A DNA stretch of 64,000 nt, taken from Rhodoplanes serenus. GTDB lineage: Bacteria; Pseudomonadota; Alphaproteobacteria; Rhizobiales; Xanthobacteraceae. Below are positions 44,520-51,538 of this stretch, piece by piece; the first letter of the stretch is position 1; each line of letters begins with the position of its first letter. Made by a program: the position numbers and the translations under genes. The stretch spans positions 124,001 to 188,000 of the forward strand of contig WNKV01000010.1 in NCBI GenBank assembly GCA_009720755.1, read 5' to 3'. A model generated the notes under the pieces. The model did not search any database and was not told where the DNA came from. It was given only the letters and a program-made list of their open reading frames with translations.

Positions 44520-44565
44520 CATTTTCGACGGCGAACCGGAGTCCACTTCGCCGGAAAATGCTCTA
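44520..44565 (-). repeat. dispersed intergenic repeat, family 2, copy 2
   Basis: On the minus strand it begins TAGAGCATTTTCCGGCGAAG and contains GGACTCCGGTTCGCC; it matches copy 1 at 21471-21515 with about 3 differences. Located 45 bp before the acyltransferase ATG. Confidence 0.75.
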
Positions 44566-44610
44566 GAAGTCGGGCGCCGCCCACCGCGGGCGGGGCACCA
44601 CCGATCGAGC

Positions 44611-45849
44611 ATGACCGACCCGACCTACACCTACCGCGCCCATCCGTTCACCGCCGAAAAGCTCTTCAGCCTGGCGCCCGACGGGCTCGCCTGGCGCGAC
44701 CGCGGCCGGACGCGGCTGCTCGCCTTTGCCGATGTGGTCGCGGTCGAGATCTTCCAGGAGCGACTTCCGGGGTCGTCGGCGGCCTACTGGGCTTGCGTGC
44801 TGCACCGGCGCGGCGGCGGCCGGGTCAAGCTCTCGGCCGGCCACCGGGTCGGGCTGTTCGCCGCCGAGGACCGCTCGGCGACCTACTTTCCCTTCGTCCA
44901 CGCCCTGATGGCGCGCCTCGACGCCGCCCGGCCGGGGCTGGAGCGGCGCGAGCACCGGAGCGTGCTGGCCCGCGTCGAGACGGCGATCGGGCTCGTCGGG
45001 GTCGGCGTGCTGCGGCTGCTGCGCCGCTTCGATCTCGCCCGCACGGCGGCGCTGGCCGGGCGGCTGGTGCGGCTCGTCGGGCCGCGGCTCAAGGGCCATC
45101 GCGTCGCCCGCGAGCAGCTCGCCATGGTGTTTCCCGAGATGTCGGCAGAGATGCGCGAGCGCACGCTCGCCGGCATGTGGGATAATTTCGGCCGCCTGTT
45201 CGTCGAGTCGGCGCATCTCGACCGACTGTGGGATTACGACTGGCGCGATCCGCGCCCCGGCCGCATCGAGGTCGACGCGGCCACCCGCGCCGCGATGCTG
45301 CGGCTGCGCGACGATCCGCGGCCGGCCCTGATGTTCACCGGCCATCTCGCCAACTGGGAGGTGGTGCCGCTCGGCGCCGGCACCATCGGGCGCGAGATCG
45401 CGGTGGTGTTCCGGGCGCCGCGCATCGGGCCGTTCGTCCGCGAGATGATCCGGGCCCGCCAGGCCGGTGGCAGCATGGTGATCGCGGCCGGGCCCGACAC
45501 GCCGCTGCGCATTCGCGAGGCGCTGCGCCAGGGGCGGCTGGTCGGCATGCTGGTCGACCAGCACTATGCGCGCGGCGTCGACGTCACGTTCTTCGGGCGG
45601 ACCTGCAAGGTCAACCCGATGCTCGGCCGCTTCGCCCGCCTGTTCGAGTGCCCGATCTACGGCGCCCGGGTGGTGCGGCTGCCGGACGCGCGCTTCCGCT
45701 TCGAGCTGGTCGGGCCGCTGCCGCCGCCCCGCGACCCCGACGGCAAGATCGACGTCGACGCCACCATGCAGATGATCACCAGCCTGATCGAGGACTGGGT
45801 GCGCCAGCATCCCGAGCAGTGGCTGTGGCTGCACCGCCGCTGGCGGTGA
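44611..45849 (+). CDS. LpxL/HtrB-like lysophospholipid acyltransferase with extra N-terminal domain
   Basis: 412 residues, about 100 more than typical LpxL. Residues about 105-412 are the acyltransferase: RLVGPRLKGHRVAREQLAMVFPEM, the catalytic H-x4-E as H245-L-A-N-W-E250, LVDQHYARGVDVTFFG and the C-terminal WLWLHRRWR of lipid A acyltransferases. Residues 1-100 (YRAHPFTAEKLFSLAPDGLAWRDRGRTRLLAFADVVAVEIFQ...) are soluble and beta-rich in pattern; a PH-like fold is my guess only. Likely adds a secondary acyl chain to lipid A or a related lipid. Stands alone. Confidence 0.85.
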   Translation: MTDPTYTYRAHPFTAEKLFSLAPDGLAWRDRGRTRLLAFADVVAVEIFQERLPGSSAAYWACVLHRRGGGRVKLSAGHRVGLFAAEDRSATYFPFVHALMARLDAARPGLERREHRSVLARVETAIGLVGVGVLRLLRRFDLARTAALAGRLVRLVGPRLKGHRVAREQLAMVFPEMSAEMRERTLAGMWDNFGRLFVESAHLDRLWDYDWRDPRPGRIEVDAATRAAMLRLRDDPRPALMFTGHLANWEVVPLGAGTIGREIAVVFRAPRIGPFVREMIRARQAGGSMVIAAGPDTPLRIREALRQGRLVGMLVDQHYARGVDVTFFGRTCKVNPMLGRFARLFECPIYGARVVRLPDARFRFELVGPLPPPRDPDGKIDVDATMQMITSLIEDWVRQHPEQWLWLHRRWR

Positions 45850-45895
45850 GCCCGTGCGTGGGGAGACCGGGCGGTCCGGCCGCCGGCGCTCCGCG

Positions 45896-46750
45896 TCAGT
45901 GGGTGGTGAGCACCGGGATCTCGGCGTGGGTGAGGATGTGGCGGGTGGTGCCGCCGAAGATCATCTGGCGCAGCCGGCTCTGGGTGTAGGCGCCCTTGAC
46001 GATCAGATCGCAGCCGAGCCGCGTGGCGTGCTCCAGGATGGTCGGGCCGGCGGTGCGGTTGTCGCCGCCCTGGGTGTTGATCAGCGTCGCCTTGATGCCG
46101 TGGCGTGCGAGATTGCCGGCGAGCTGCTCGGCCGACGGCCCGGGCACCACGGCGCCCTCGACCGTCAGGATGGTGACGCGCTCGGCGCGGGCCAGGAACG
46201 GCATCGCCGAGGCGGTGGCGCGGGCCTGCTCGGTCGAGCAGTTCCAGGCGATCAGGACATGGCGGCCGACCGTAGCGGACGCCTTCGGCGGCGCCAGTAG
46301 CACCGGGCGGCCGCTCTCGAACAGGGCGGCCTCGAAGGTGCTCATATGCGGCCCGCGCGGATCGCTGCTCGGGCGGCCCATCACGATCAGGTCGAAGATG
46401 CGGCCGAGATGACCGACGAAATTGTCGCCCTCCGGGGCGTCGTCGAGCCAGCCCCAGGCGGGGGCGGCGCTCGGCCCGGGCGCCGGGCCGGAGGGGGCGG
46501 TCGGCACCGCCTCGGCCCGCATCGCGGTCTCGAACAGCTCGCGGGCCTGGCGGGCCGCCTCGGCGTTCTCCTCCTCGAAGAAGGCGAGCGAGGCGGACGG
46601 CGCGACATCCATGGCCACCACGGTCGGCACCGAGACGCGGACCGCGAATCCTTCGAGATAGCTGCCGAAGGTGCGGGCCACCGTGAGGGCGGTCGCCAGC
46701 GTCGACCGCATGGCGTCGTTGGGTTCGGTCGGGACGAGAATGGTCTTCAT
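45896..46750 (-). CDS. universal stress protein, tandem UspA domains
   Basis: 284 residues. First domain MKTILVPTEPNDAMRSTLATALTVA; the second starts VGRHVLIAWNCSTEQARATASA and ends in the ATP-binding-type loop DLIVKGAYTQSRLRQMIFGGTTRHIL. Cytoplasmic; role in stress survival. The first domain has FDLIVMGRPSSDPRGPH with a degenerate G-x2-G loop. A candidate EcfG-type promoter lies 33-57 bp upstream. Transcribed towards the acyltransferase gene; the gap between stops is 46 bp. Confidence 0.88.
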   Translation of the reverse strand: MKTILVPTEPNDAMRSTLATALTVARTFGSYLEGFAVRVSVPTVVAMDVAPSASLAFFEEENAEAARQARELFETAMRAEAVPTAPSGPAPGPSAAPAWGWLDDAPEGDNFVGHLGRIFDLIVMGRPSSDPRGPHMSTFEAALFESGRPVLLAPPKASATVGRHVLIAWNCSTEQARATASAMPFLARAERVTILTVEGAVVPGPSAEQLAGNLARHGIKATLINTQGGDNRTAGPTILEHATRLGCDLIVKGAYTQSRLRQMIFGGTTRHILTHAEIPVLTTH

Positions 46751-46782
46751 GGCGGCTCGGCCCCTGTCTGCGCCGTTGGGTC

Positions 46783-46807
46783 AACGCAGGGCGACGCCTC
46801 GTGTTCG
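46783..46807 (-). promoter_or_regulatory. EcfG-like stress promoter of the universal stress protein gene
   Basis: On the minus strand CGAAC (46803-46807), 16 nt, CGTT (46783-46786): eight of nine consensus bases, with start near 46776 and a leader of about 26 nt. Confidence 0.35.
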
Positions 46808-47309
46808 GCGACGCATCGCGTTCGGTGATGCCTCGACGGCCACGTCGGCATGGTCGATGCACGCCACGAATAGGACGGACCCGGTCTGCTGTCGAGCGGT
46901 GCCGGGCACTGCCGTAGCCGAGAGAGGTTCGGGGGACCACGACCATACCGCTATGGGGCCGGCGCGGGCGAAGCGGCGTCGCGATCGGGGCGGCGGATCG
47001 GCCGCTGGTGGGGACCTGCAACGAGACGGAGAGGTTCCCGGATTTCGCTCCGCTCAATCCGGGCTACGGCACCGCGGATGCAGGACGAGCGCTGTGGCCG
47101 GGTCGCGGGTGCGCCCGGGAGCCGGATCTCGCATCAGACCAACGGCAGCACTCTCGGACCGCATCCTAGGTCATGGCCGGGCTCGTTTCGGCCATCCACG
47201 CCTTTGTTGCTGCTTGACCTAAAGTCATGGGTGTCCGGCACGAGGCCGAGCATGACGAGTCAACATCGGCGGCCATCATATAAAACCAGCCGCGCCGGGC
47301 GGCGCCTTG

Positions 47310-47363
47310 GTGACGAGCGAGCGGCGCCAGCGAACAGGGTGTGCGTGACGAACGAGCGGCACC
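47310..47363 (+). repeat. 19-bp direct repeat in the non-coding island
   Basis: GTGACGAGCGAGCGGCGCC (47310-47328) and GTGACGAACGAGCGGCACC (47345-47363) differ by two G-to-A changes and start 35 bp apart. Confidence 0.6.
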
Positions 47364-47504
47364 GGCAGGCGGCGTCACAGTGGCGAGCAAGCTGCTCCGC
47401 CACTCGACAGCAAAAAACGCTCGCTGCAGAGCAGGAGCGTTCACACAAACTCGGTTGAGCACGGCTCGAACTCACATGACATCGTTCACATGAGTGAGAC
47501 TCTG

Positions 47505-47533
47505 GCGAGAGTAAGCTCTTGCGAGAGTACTCT
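47505..47533 (+). repeat. 9-bp direct repeat ending in a palindrome
   Basis: GCGAGAGTA occurs at 47505-47513 and 47521-47529; the second runs into AGAGTACTCT (47524-47533), a perfect 10-bp palindrome. Purpose unknown. Confidence 0.4.
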
Positions 47534-47574
47534 GACGAGCCGAGTTCGGCTGATCATGTCGAGGAAGATAGACA

Positions 47575-47641
47575 AAGGCGGAAGCGGTCGAGGTTGGGCC
47601 TTGCCTCACTGATGCGGCCCGATGAGACCGCTTCCGACCTT
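47575..47641. other. 15-bp stem-loop in the non-coding island, candidate structured RNA
   Basis: AAGGCGGAAGCGGTC (47575-47589) pairs with GACCGCTTCCG plus CCTT (47626-47641) with a single bulged A. The 36-nt loop holds GGGCC and GGCCC, which can pair inside it. It is the strongest hairpin in the gene-free stretch. Confidence 0.5.
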
Positions 47642-47947
47642 ATCCGTTGTGGGTTCAGCCGCTACGCCAAAGTCCCAACGAAGACCAAGGCGATCGTCGC
47701 GGCCTTGCGAGCCCGGTGGCATTTCACCTCCCGCTCTCGACGCCGGATCTGCGTGTTGCCGAAGGTTCGGCGGAAGCGCGTCCGGCCGGAGTGTCTGCTT
47801 CGTCGGACCGTCGGATCAGTGGATCAACCAAGCCCGTCTCGAAGTTGACGATGAGATCGTCGCGCCGATGTCGTGTTTTGTCAAGCGGTCGCGGCCGTCG
47901 CAGTGAATTTCTTGTTTGCGCCGTCGAATGGATGCACCGCACACGCC

Positions 47948-47982
47948 ATGCGGCGCCGCATTGTGGATCGCATCGCGATGCG
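47948..47982. repeat. two perfect 14-bp palindromes, 7 bp apart
   Basis: ATGCGGCGCCGCAT (47948-47961) and CGCATCGCGATGCG (47969-47982) are each perfectly self-complementary. They also relate to each other through a longer, one-mismatch dyad CGGCGCCGCAT / ATGCGGTGCCG. They could be protein-binding sites. Confidence 0.6.
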
Positions 47983-48052
47983 GTGCCGTTCAGCCAACGG
48001 GAGACGACGACGGTTGTCGAACCGCACAGCGCTGCATCGCCGCGCTCCACAG

Positions 48053-48070
48053 ATCTTTATATGCAAAGAT
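48053..48070. other. short A+T-rich hairpin after the glutathione peroxidase gene
   Basis: ATCTTT-ATATGC-AAAGAT lies 73 bp beyond the peroxidase stop codon on the minus strand. The stem is only 6 bp with no T-tract, so a weak terminator at best. Confidence 0.2.
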
Positions 48071-48142
48071 ACAAGTGGAGAGCCGGACCAGGTGCGGATG
48101 CTCCGGCGCGAGGCCATCAGCATCATCGCCGGATCGGCATTC

Positions 48143-48769
48143 TCATCCCGTCAGCATCGTCGCGATGGCCGCTGCGATGCGCGTGTCGGTCGGCTCGATC
48201 GCGGACGCGAACGCCCCGGCGATGCGGCCGTCACGGTCGATCAGATACTTGTGGAAGTTCCAGCGCGGTGTATCGAGCGGGCGCTCGAGCGCGGCCCAGC
48301 GATAGAACGGATGCGCCTGCGGGCCACGCACCACCGACTTCACGCTGACCGGAAAGCTGACGCCGTAGCGATGCGTGGTGTGATCGATGCTCGCCTGGTC
48401 GCCCGGCTCCTGGCCGCCGAAGTCGTCGGACGGCACCGCGAGCACGAGCAGCCCGCGCGGCCCATAGGTGCGCCAGAGCTGTTCGAGCCCGGCATACTGG
48501 GGTGTGTATCCGCACAGCGACGCGGTGTTGACGATCAGCATCGGCTTGCCGGCGTGGCTCATCAGCCGGATCTCGCCGCCGCCCGCCTGCGCGAACCCGT
48601 GGACCCAGGCATTGGCACGGCTGGTTTCCGCGGCATACGACGAGCCGGTCCAGGCGAGCGCCGCGGCGGCACCGGCCAGCACGGCGCGACGATCGAGGCG
48701 GGCCGGCGTGATCCAGCCGGGAGCCCTGGTCGACGGGCCGGGGCGAGGAGGGCGGCGATGGTGCGTCAT
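48143..48769 (-). CDS. Tat-exported glutathione peroxidase-like thiol peroxidase
   Basis: 208 residues. The N-terminus RLDRRAVLAGAAAALAWTGSSYAA is a twin-arginine signal, so the enzyme is periplasmic. The catalytic region reads NTASLCGYTPQYAGLEQL (cysteine, not selenocysteine, in place of NVASKCG), then VPSDDFGGQEPGD with the partner glutamine and PRWNFHKYLIDRDG with the partner tryptophan. It should reduce peroxides. Exported members of this family are less common than cytoplasmic ones. It follows the DUF1476 gene on the same strand at 196 bp. Confidence 0.88.
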   Translation of the reverse strand: MTHHRRPPRPGPSTRAPGWITPARLDRRAVLAGAAAALAWTGSSYAAETSRANAWVHGFAQAGGGEIRLMSHAGKPMLIVNTASLCGYTPQYAGLEQLWRTYGPRGLLVLAVPSDDFGGQEPGDQASIDHTTHRYGVSFPVSVKSVVRGPQAHPFYRWAALERPLDTPRWNFHKYLIDRDGRIAGAFASAIEPTDTRIAAAIATMLTG

Positions 48770-48965
48770 GGCGGCGTCCGGCTGCGTGCGAAACGGCGCG
48801 CCGCGATGAAGGCTCCGCGAGCCGCGGAGCGCGCGACGCCGTGCTGTCCGTCGGACCTTACGTCGTCGCCGCCGCGCCGGATCACGTCCGCATCCACGCT
48901 GCGTGAATTCACGCTGCGACCGACGCGCCGTCGTCTCGCGGCGTCACCTCGATGCTGCGTCGGGG

Positions 48966-49292
48966 TCAGTCGGTGGCGCTGAGCTGGCCGATGGCGTCGC
49001 GGTGCAGCTCGCCCATCTTGGCCCCGATGTCGGTGCGCGACATCGGCACGCCGGCGCGGTTGAGGTCGTACCAGAGCTTCTGGAGGATGGCCTCGCTGCC
49101 GTCGACGGTGCCGGAGGCGTGCACCTCGGCAGCATAGAGCGTGAGCTGGTCGTCCGGAAGCTGCATCAGGCGCCCGGCCCACAGGCCGGCCAGCGCGTTG
49201 CGGCGCGCCACGATGCTGTCGCGGGTGTCGGCGTCCGGGCACCAGCGATGCGTGGTGGCGCGGCGGGCGATGGTCTCGGCCTGGGTCGTCAT
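48966..49292 (-). CDS. DUF1476 protein (ATP synthase zeta-subunit family), atypical N-terminus
   Basis: 108 residues. The helical bundle is clear: ARRNALAGLWAGRLMQLPDDQLTLYAAEVHAS, then EAILQKLWYDLNRAGVPMSRTDIGAKMGELHRDAI. In Paracoccus and relatives this zeta protein blocks F1-ATPase through its N-terminus, normally MTTFDDREKAFEAKFAHDEELRFK. Here that part is MTTQAETIARRATTHRWCPDADTRDSIV, without FDDRE/AFE. It may be a paralogue with another role. GGAGGA lies 5 bp before the ATG. Confidence 0.85.
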   Translation of the reverse strand: MTTQAETIARRATTHRWCPDADTRDSIVARRNALAGLWAGRLMQLPDDQLTLYAAEVHASGTVDGSEAILQKLWYDLNRAGVPMSRTDIGAKMGELHRDAIGQLSATD

Positions 49293-49622
49293 GCGTCTCC
49301 TCCGGGTGTGACGAATGGACGTTCGAGCGTCCTTGCGGCTTTTGGGTTCGAGGCTCGGCCACGATCGCGGCTTCGCCCGCGAGCATCAGGGCCGGTCCCG
49401 AACCGCCGATCGACGGCGTCGGTACAATTACCTAGCTGGGTCTCCGACTTTTGTCTAGCGGCGCGAGCTGGCGCGGTCTTGCGCGGGACGGGTGTGGAGT
49501 GGGCCGGGATCGGCTGGACCGATTCGCTAGGGTCGAACCCGCGTCGCGGCGGCCGACACGAACCGCACGAACGGCATCCGCGGCGGCGTGGAGCGGGGCC
49601 GGCACCCGAGGGAGGATGCGGC
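49293..49622. other. 330-bp divergent spacer, no gene
   Basis: Between the DUF1476 and Cys-rich protein genes. CAATTACCT at 49430-49438 recurs at 49925-49933, ahead of the deaminase gene; on the minus strand it gives TAGGTAATTG with TAGACA upstream, but spacing is poor. No gene, repeat or convincing promoter is seen. Confidence 0.5.
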
Positions 49623-49883
49623 ATGGCGAGCAGCATACACGGTCGCGGTATGGGTCTCGTGCTCGGGCTGGCTCTTGGGCTCTTCGGGGCCGCCGGCGGC
49701 GCGGCGGCACAGGGCGAATACCGCGGCACGCCGGCTCAGCAGCGAGCCTGCCGGCCGGACGTGTTCCGCCTGTGCGCCGGCGAGATTCCGAACGTGCGCG
49801 CCATCACGGCCTGCCTGGCGGCCCGCATCGGCCGGCTGAGCCCCGAGTGCCGGGCGGTGTTCGAGGCCGCCCGCGGCCAGTGA
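49623..49883 (+). CDS. small exported cysteine-rich-repeat protein
   Basis: 86 residues with a Sec signal (GLVLGLALGLFGAAGGAAAQ, cleavage after residue 30). The mature 56 residues carry four cysteines: QRACRPDVFRLCAGEIPNVRAITACLAARIGRLSPECRAVFE. This Cys-rich single-repeat form is common in Hyphomicrobiales periplasmic proteins of unknown role; two disulfides are expected. GGGAGGA lies 8 bp before the ATG. Confidence 0.82.
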   Translation: MASSIHGRGMGLVLGLALGLFGAAGGAAAQGEYRGTPAQQRACRPDVFRLCAGEIPNVRAITACLAARIGRLSPECRAVFEAARGQ

Positions 49884-50001
49884 CCGACGAAGAGGCGGCC
49901 GGACACGCGCCCGCCGCCCGCTCCAATTACCTCTCCGCCGATCCGGCAACTTGTCCGATCGCCCACTCCCGCGTTATGCGGGGGTGGGGGTGGGCGACGG
50001 G

Positions 50002-50604
50002 ATGGATGCGGCGAGGCTGCACGGGATCGACGAGCGGATGATGCGCCGGGCGATCGCGCTCGGGGCGGCGGCGGGCTGGCGCGAGCTGCCCTTCGCCTGC
50101 GTGATCGCGCGGGGCGACGAGGTGGTGGCGGAGGCCACCAATGCGGTGCGGCGCGAGCAGGACGTCACCCGCCACGCCGAGATCGTCGCCATGGCGACGG
50201 CGCGCCGGGCGCTCGGGCGGCGCAGCCTGGCCGGCTGCACGCTCTACACGACGGTGGAGCCGTGCGCGATGTGCGCCTTCGCGATCCGCGAATCGCGGCT
50301 CGGCCGCGTCGTCTATGGCCTGCGCTCCCCCATGATGGGCGGCCACTCGCGCTGGGACATCCTGGCGGACGCGACGCTGTCGCGCTCGATGCCCGAGGTG
50401 TTCGGGGCGCCGCCCGAGGTGCGGCCCGACGTGATGGCAGGCGAGACCGAGCGCGGCTGGCTCGCCTGGAATCCGCTGGTGTGGAGCATCATCCGCCTGC
50501 GCGGCTGCTTCGTGGCGCATGACGCGCAACCGGGAGACGCGAACCCGTCTCCGCCGCGGCGCGCGCGCCGGCGGACGCTGCGCTCGCTGTTCTCCGGCCT
50601 GTGA
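50002..50604 (+). CDS. cytidine/deoxycytidylate deaminase-family nucleoside deaminase
   Basis: 200 residues. The zinc site is complete: R-H-A-E (histidine and proton-shuttle glutamate) and VEPCAMCAFA (PC-x2-C). Core sequence GWRELPFACVIARGDEVVAEATNAV and MATARRALG resembles the guanine or tRNA-adenosine deaminase branch, but a 60-residue C-terminal extension ending in basic RRARRRTLRSLFSGL is unusual. Substrate uncertain. Start is unclear: in-frame GTG codons at 49990 and ATG at 50002 are alternatives. Confidence 0.82.
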   Translation: MDAARLHGIDERMMRRAIALGAAAGWRELPFACVIARGDEVVAEATNAVRREQDVTRHAEIVAMATARRALGRRSLAGCTLYTTVEPCAMCAFAIRESRLGRVVYGLRSPMMGGHSRWDILADATLSRSMPEVFGAPPEVRPDVMAGETERGWLAWNPLVWSIIRLRGCFVAHDAQPGDANPSPPRRARRRTLRSLFSGL

Positions 50605-50766
50605 CGGGGAGCCTTCGCCGGCAGCCGCCACCGAAGGACCCTGCTAACCACGACGGCGGAACCGCGGCCCCGGCGCCTCGCATCGGCGCGGGCGGTTCGA
50701 ACGCGCGTGCCAGCCGCTCCGACCAATCGGCGTCAGGTCGTCCTCGTCCCTCCGCCCAGGCTCGCC

Positions 50767-50961
50767 ATGTCCAGGCTCGAAAGCGCAATCTTCACCGCCG
50801 CCGGGATCGCCCTGGTCCTCGGCGGGCTGGCGTGGTCGGGCTGGGTGGCCGGTCACCGTGGCCACACGGATGCGGCGGCCGCGCTTCTCGCCGTCGTCGG
50901 AGCCGTGGCCGACCACACCGCGCCGCGCTGCCTGGCGCCGAGCCGGCCGTTCGGCGGATGA
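50767..50961 (+). CDS. possible small membrane protein, unknown
   Basis: 64 residues from the ATG at 50767: MSRLESAIFTAAGIALVLGG then a hydrophobic helix and a short Ala-rich tail. An open frame continues upstream to 50707 without a better start. It could be a genuine small protein or a chance frame in GC-rich DNA; the single hydrophobic helix with a polar start is the only support. It follows the deaminase gene by 160 bp. Confidence 0.35.
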   Translation: MSRLESAIFTAAGIALVLGGLAWSGWVAGHRGHTDAAAALLAVVGAVADHTAPRCLAPSRPFGG

Positions 50962-50996
50962 CGCCCGGCCGCCCGATGGCCACACCGCGGATCGCC

Positions 50997-51461
50997 TCAG
51001 GCGCAGCCGAGCCGGCGCGCCAGGCCGTCGCGGCCCTGCCGCATCGCGGCCGCGTGGTTCCAGGCGAACGCCTTGCGGGCCAGCGGGGCGGCGAGCCGCA
51101 TTCCGGGTGCCGACACCGTCATGGTCCAGTCGTAGCGCACTCGCGTTCCGCTCCCCGTCGGCCGGATCAGCCAGGCGCCGCGGCCGGTGAGGGCGCCGGA
51201 CGCCTCGCCGCCGATCAGCGCGAGCGGCTCGACCCGCGTGGTCAGCACCTCGAAGGCGAGGCGGACCGGAAGGGCGGTCCGCCACTCGAAGGCGAGGCGC
51301 GCGCCGACGCCGCTCGCATCGCCCGGCGCGAGCACCACCGCGCGGGTGACGGTCGGCCACCACTGCGGCCATTCGGCCGGGCGCATCAGCGCCTCCCACA
51401 CGCGCTCGGGCGCGGCGGCGAGGTCCCAGTCGGCGAGGAGGCGGATGTCGGCGCTCGACAT
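50997..51461 (-). CDS. SRPBCC (START/Bet v1-like) ligand-binding protein
   Basis: 154 residues with the polyketide-cyclase pattern: LADWDLAAAPERVWEALMRPAEWPQWWPTVTRAVVLAPGD, then GARLAFEWRTALPVRLAFEV, and the closing helix RKAFAWNHAAAMRQGRDGLARRL. The fold makes a hydrophobic pocket; function unknown. The ATG at 51461 begins MSSADIRLLADW; a longer in-frame start at 51521 is possible. Divergent from the DUF2339 gene, 77 bp apart. Confidence 0.8.
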   Translation of the reverse strand: MSSADIRLLADWDLAAAPERVWEALMRPAEWPQWWPTVTRAVVLAPGDASGVGARLAFEWRTALPVRLAFEVLTTRVEPLALIGGEASGALTGRGAWLIRPTGSGTRVRYDWTMTVSAPGMRLAAPLARKAFAWNHAAAMRQGRDGLARRLGCA

Positions 51462-51538
51462 CGTCGAGCGTTCGCCGACAAATACGGCCCGGCGAGGGCG
51501 CCGGCCGATTCGCGGGTCCATCCGAGGAGGGGGCCGAG

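Larger units (their letters stand above)
46751..48142. other. 1.4-kb region without a credible gene, visibly less GC-rich in its right half
   Basis: No open frame here has family-like sequence, a good start or the codon bias of the neighbours. From about 47200 the base composition is clearly more AT-rich than elsewhere in the window. The stretch holds a stress promoter, direct repeats, a 15-bp hairpin and twin palindromes, listed separately. TATAAA at 47279-47284 resembles a -10 box but has no good -35. It may be a decayed insertion or a site of non-coding RNA. Confidence 0.6.

Noticed and set aside
44341-44610. tRNA-Pro after merR, as in many related genomes
   Set aside because: No cloverleaf-like sequence; the spacer holds a hairpin and a dispersed repeat.
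46671-47222. 183-codon plus-strand frame at the left of the gene-free island
   Set aside because: Begins inside the universal stress protein gene in antisense, has Arg/Gly-rich random composition and no ribosome site.
47213-47245. TTGACC as a -35 box in the gene-free island
   Set aside because: No -10-like hexamer occurs 16-19 bp downstream.
47519-48050. Overlapping short frames in the AT-richer stretch as transposase remnants
   Set aside because: None shows a DDE, HUH or serine-recombinase motif, and no terminal inverted repeats with target duplications were found by eye.
48785-48820. EcfG-like promoter for the peroxidase gene (GGAGC-N16-CGTT)
   Set aside because: The -35 differs at a key base (GGAGC for GGAAC) and the position is too close to the start codon.
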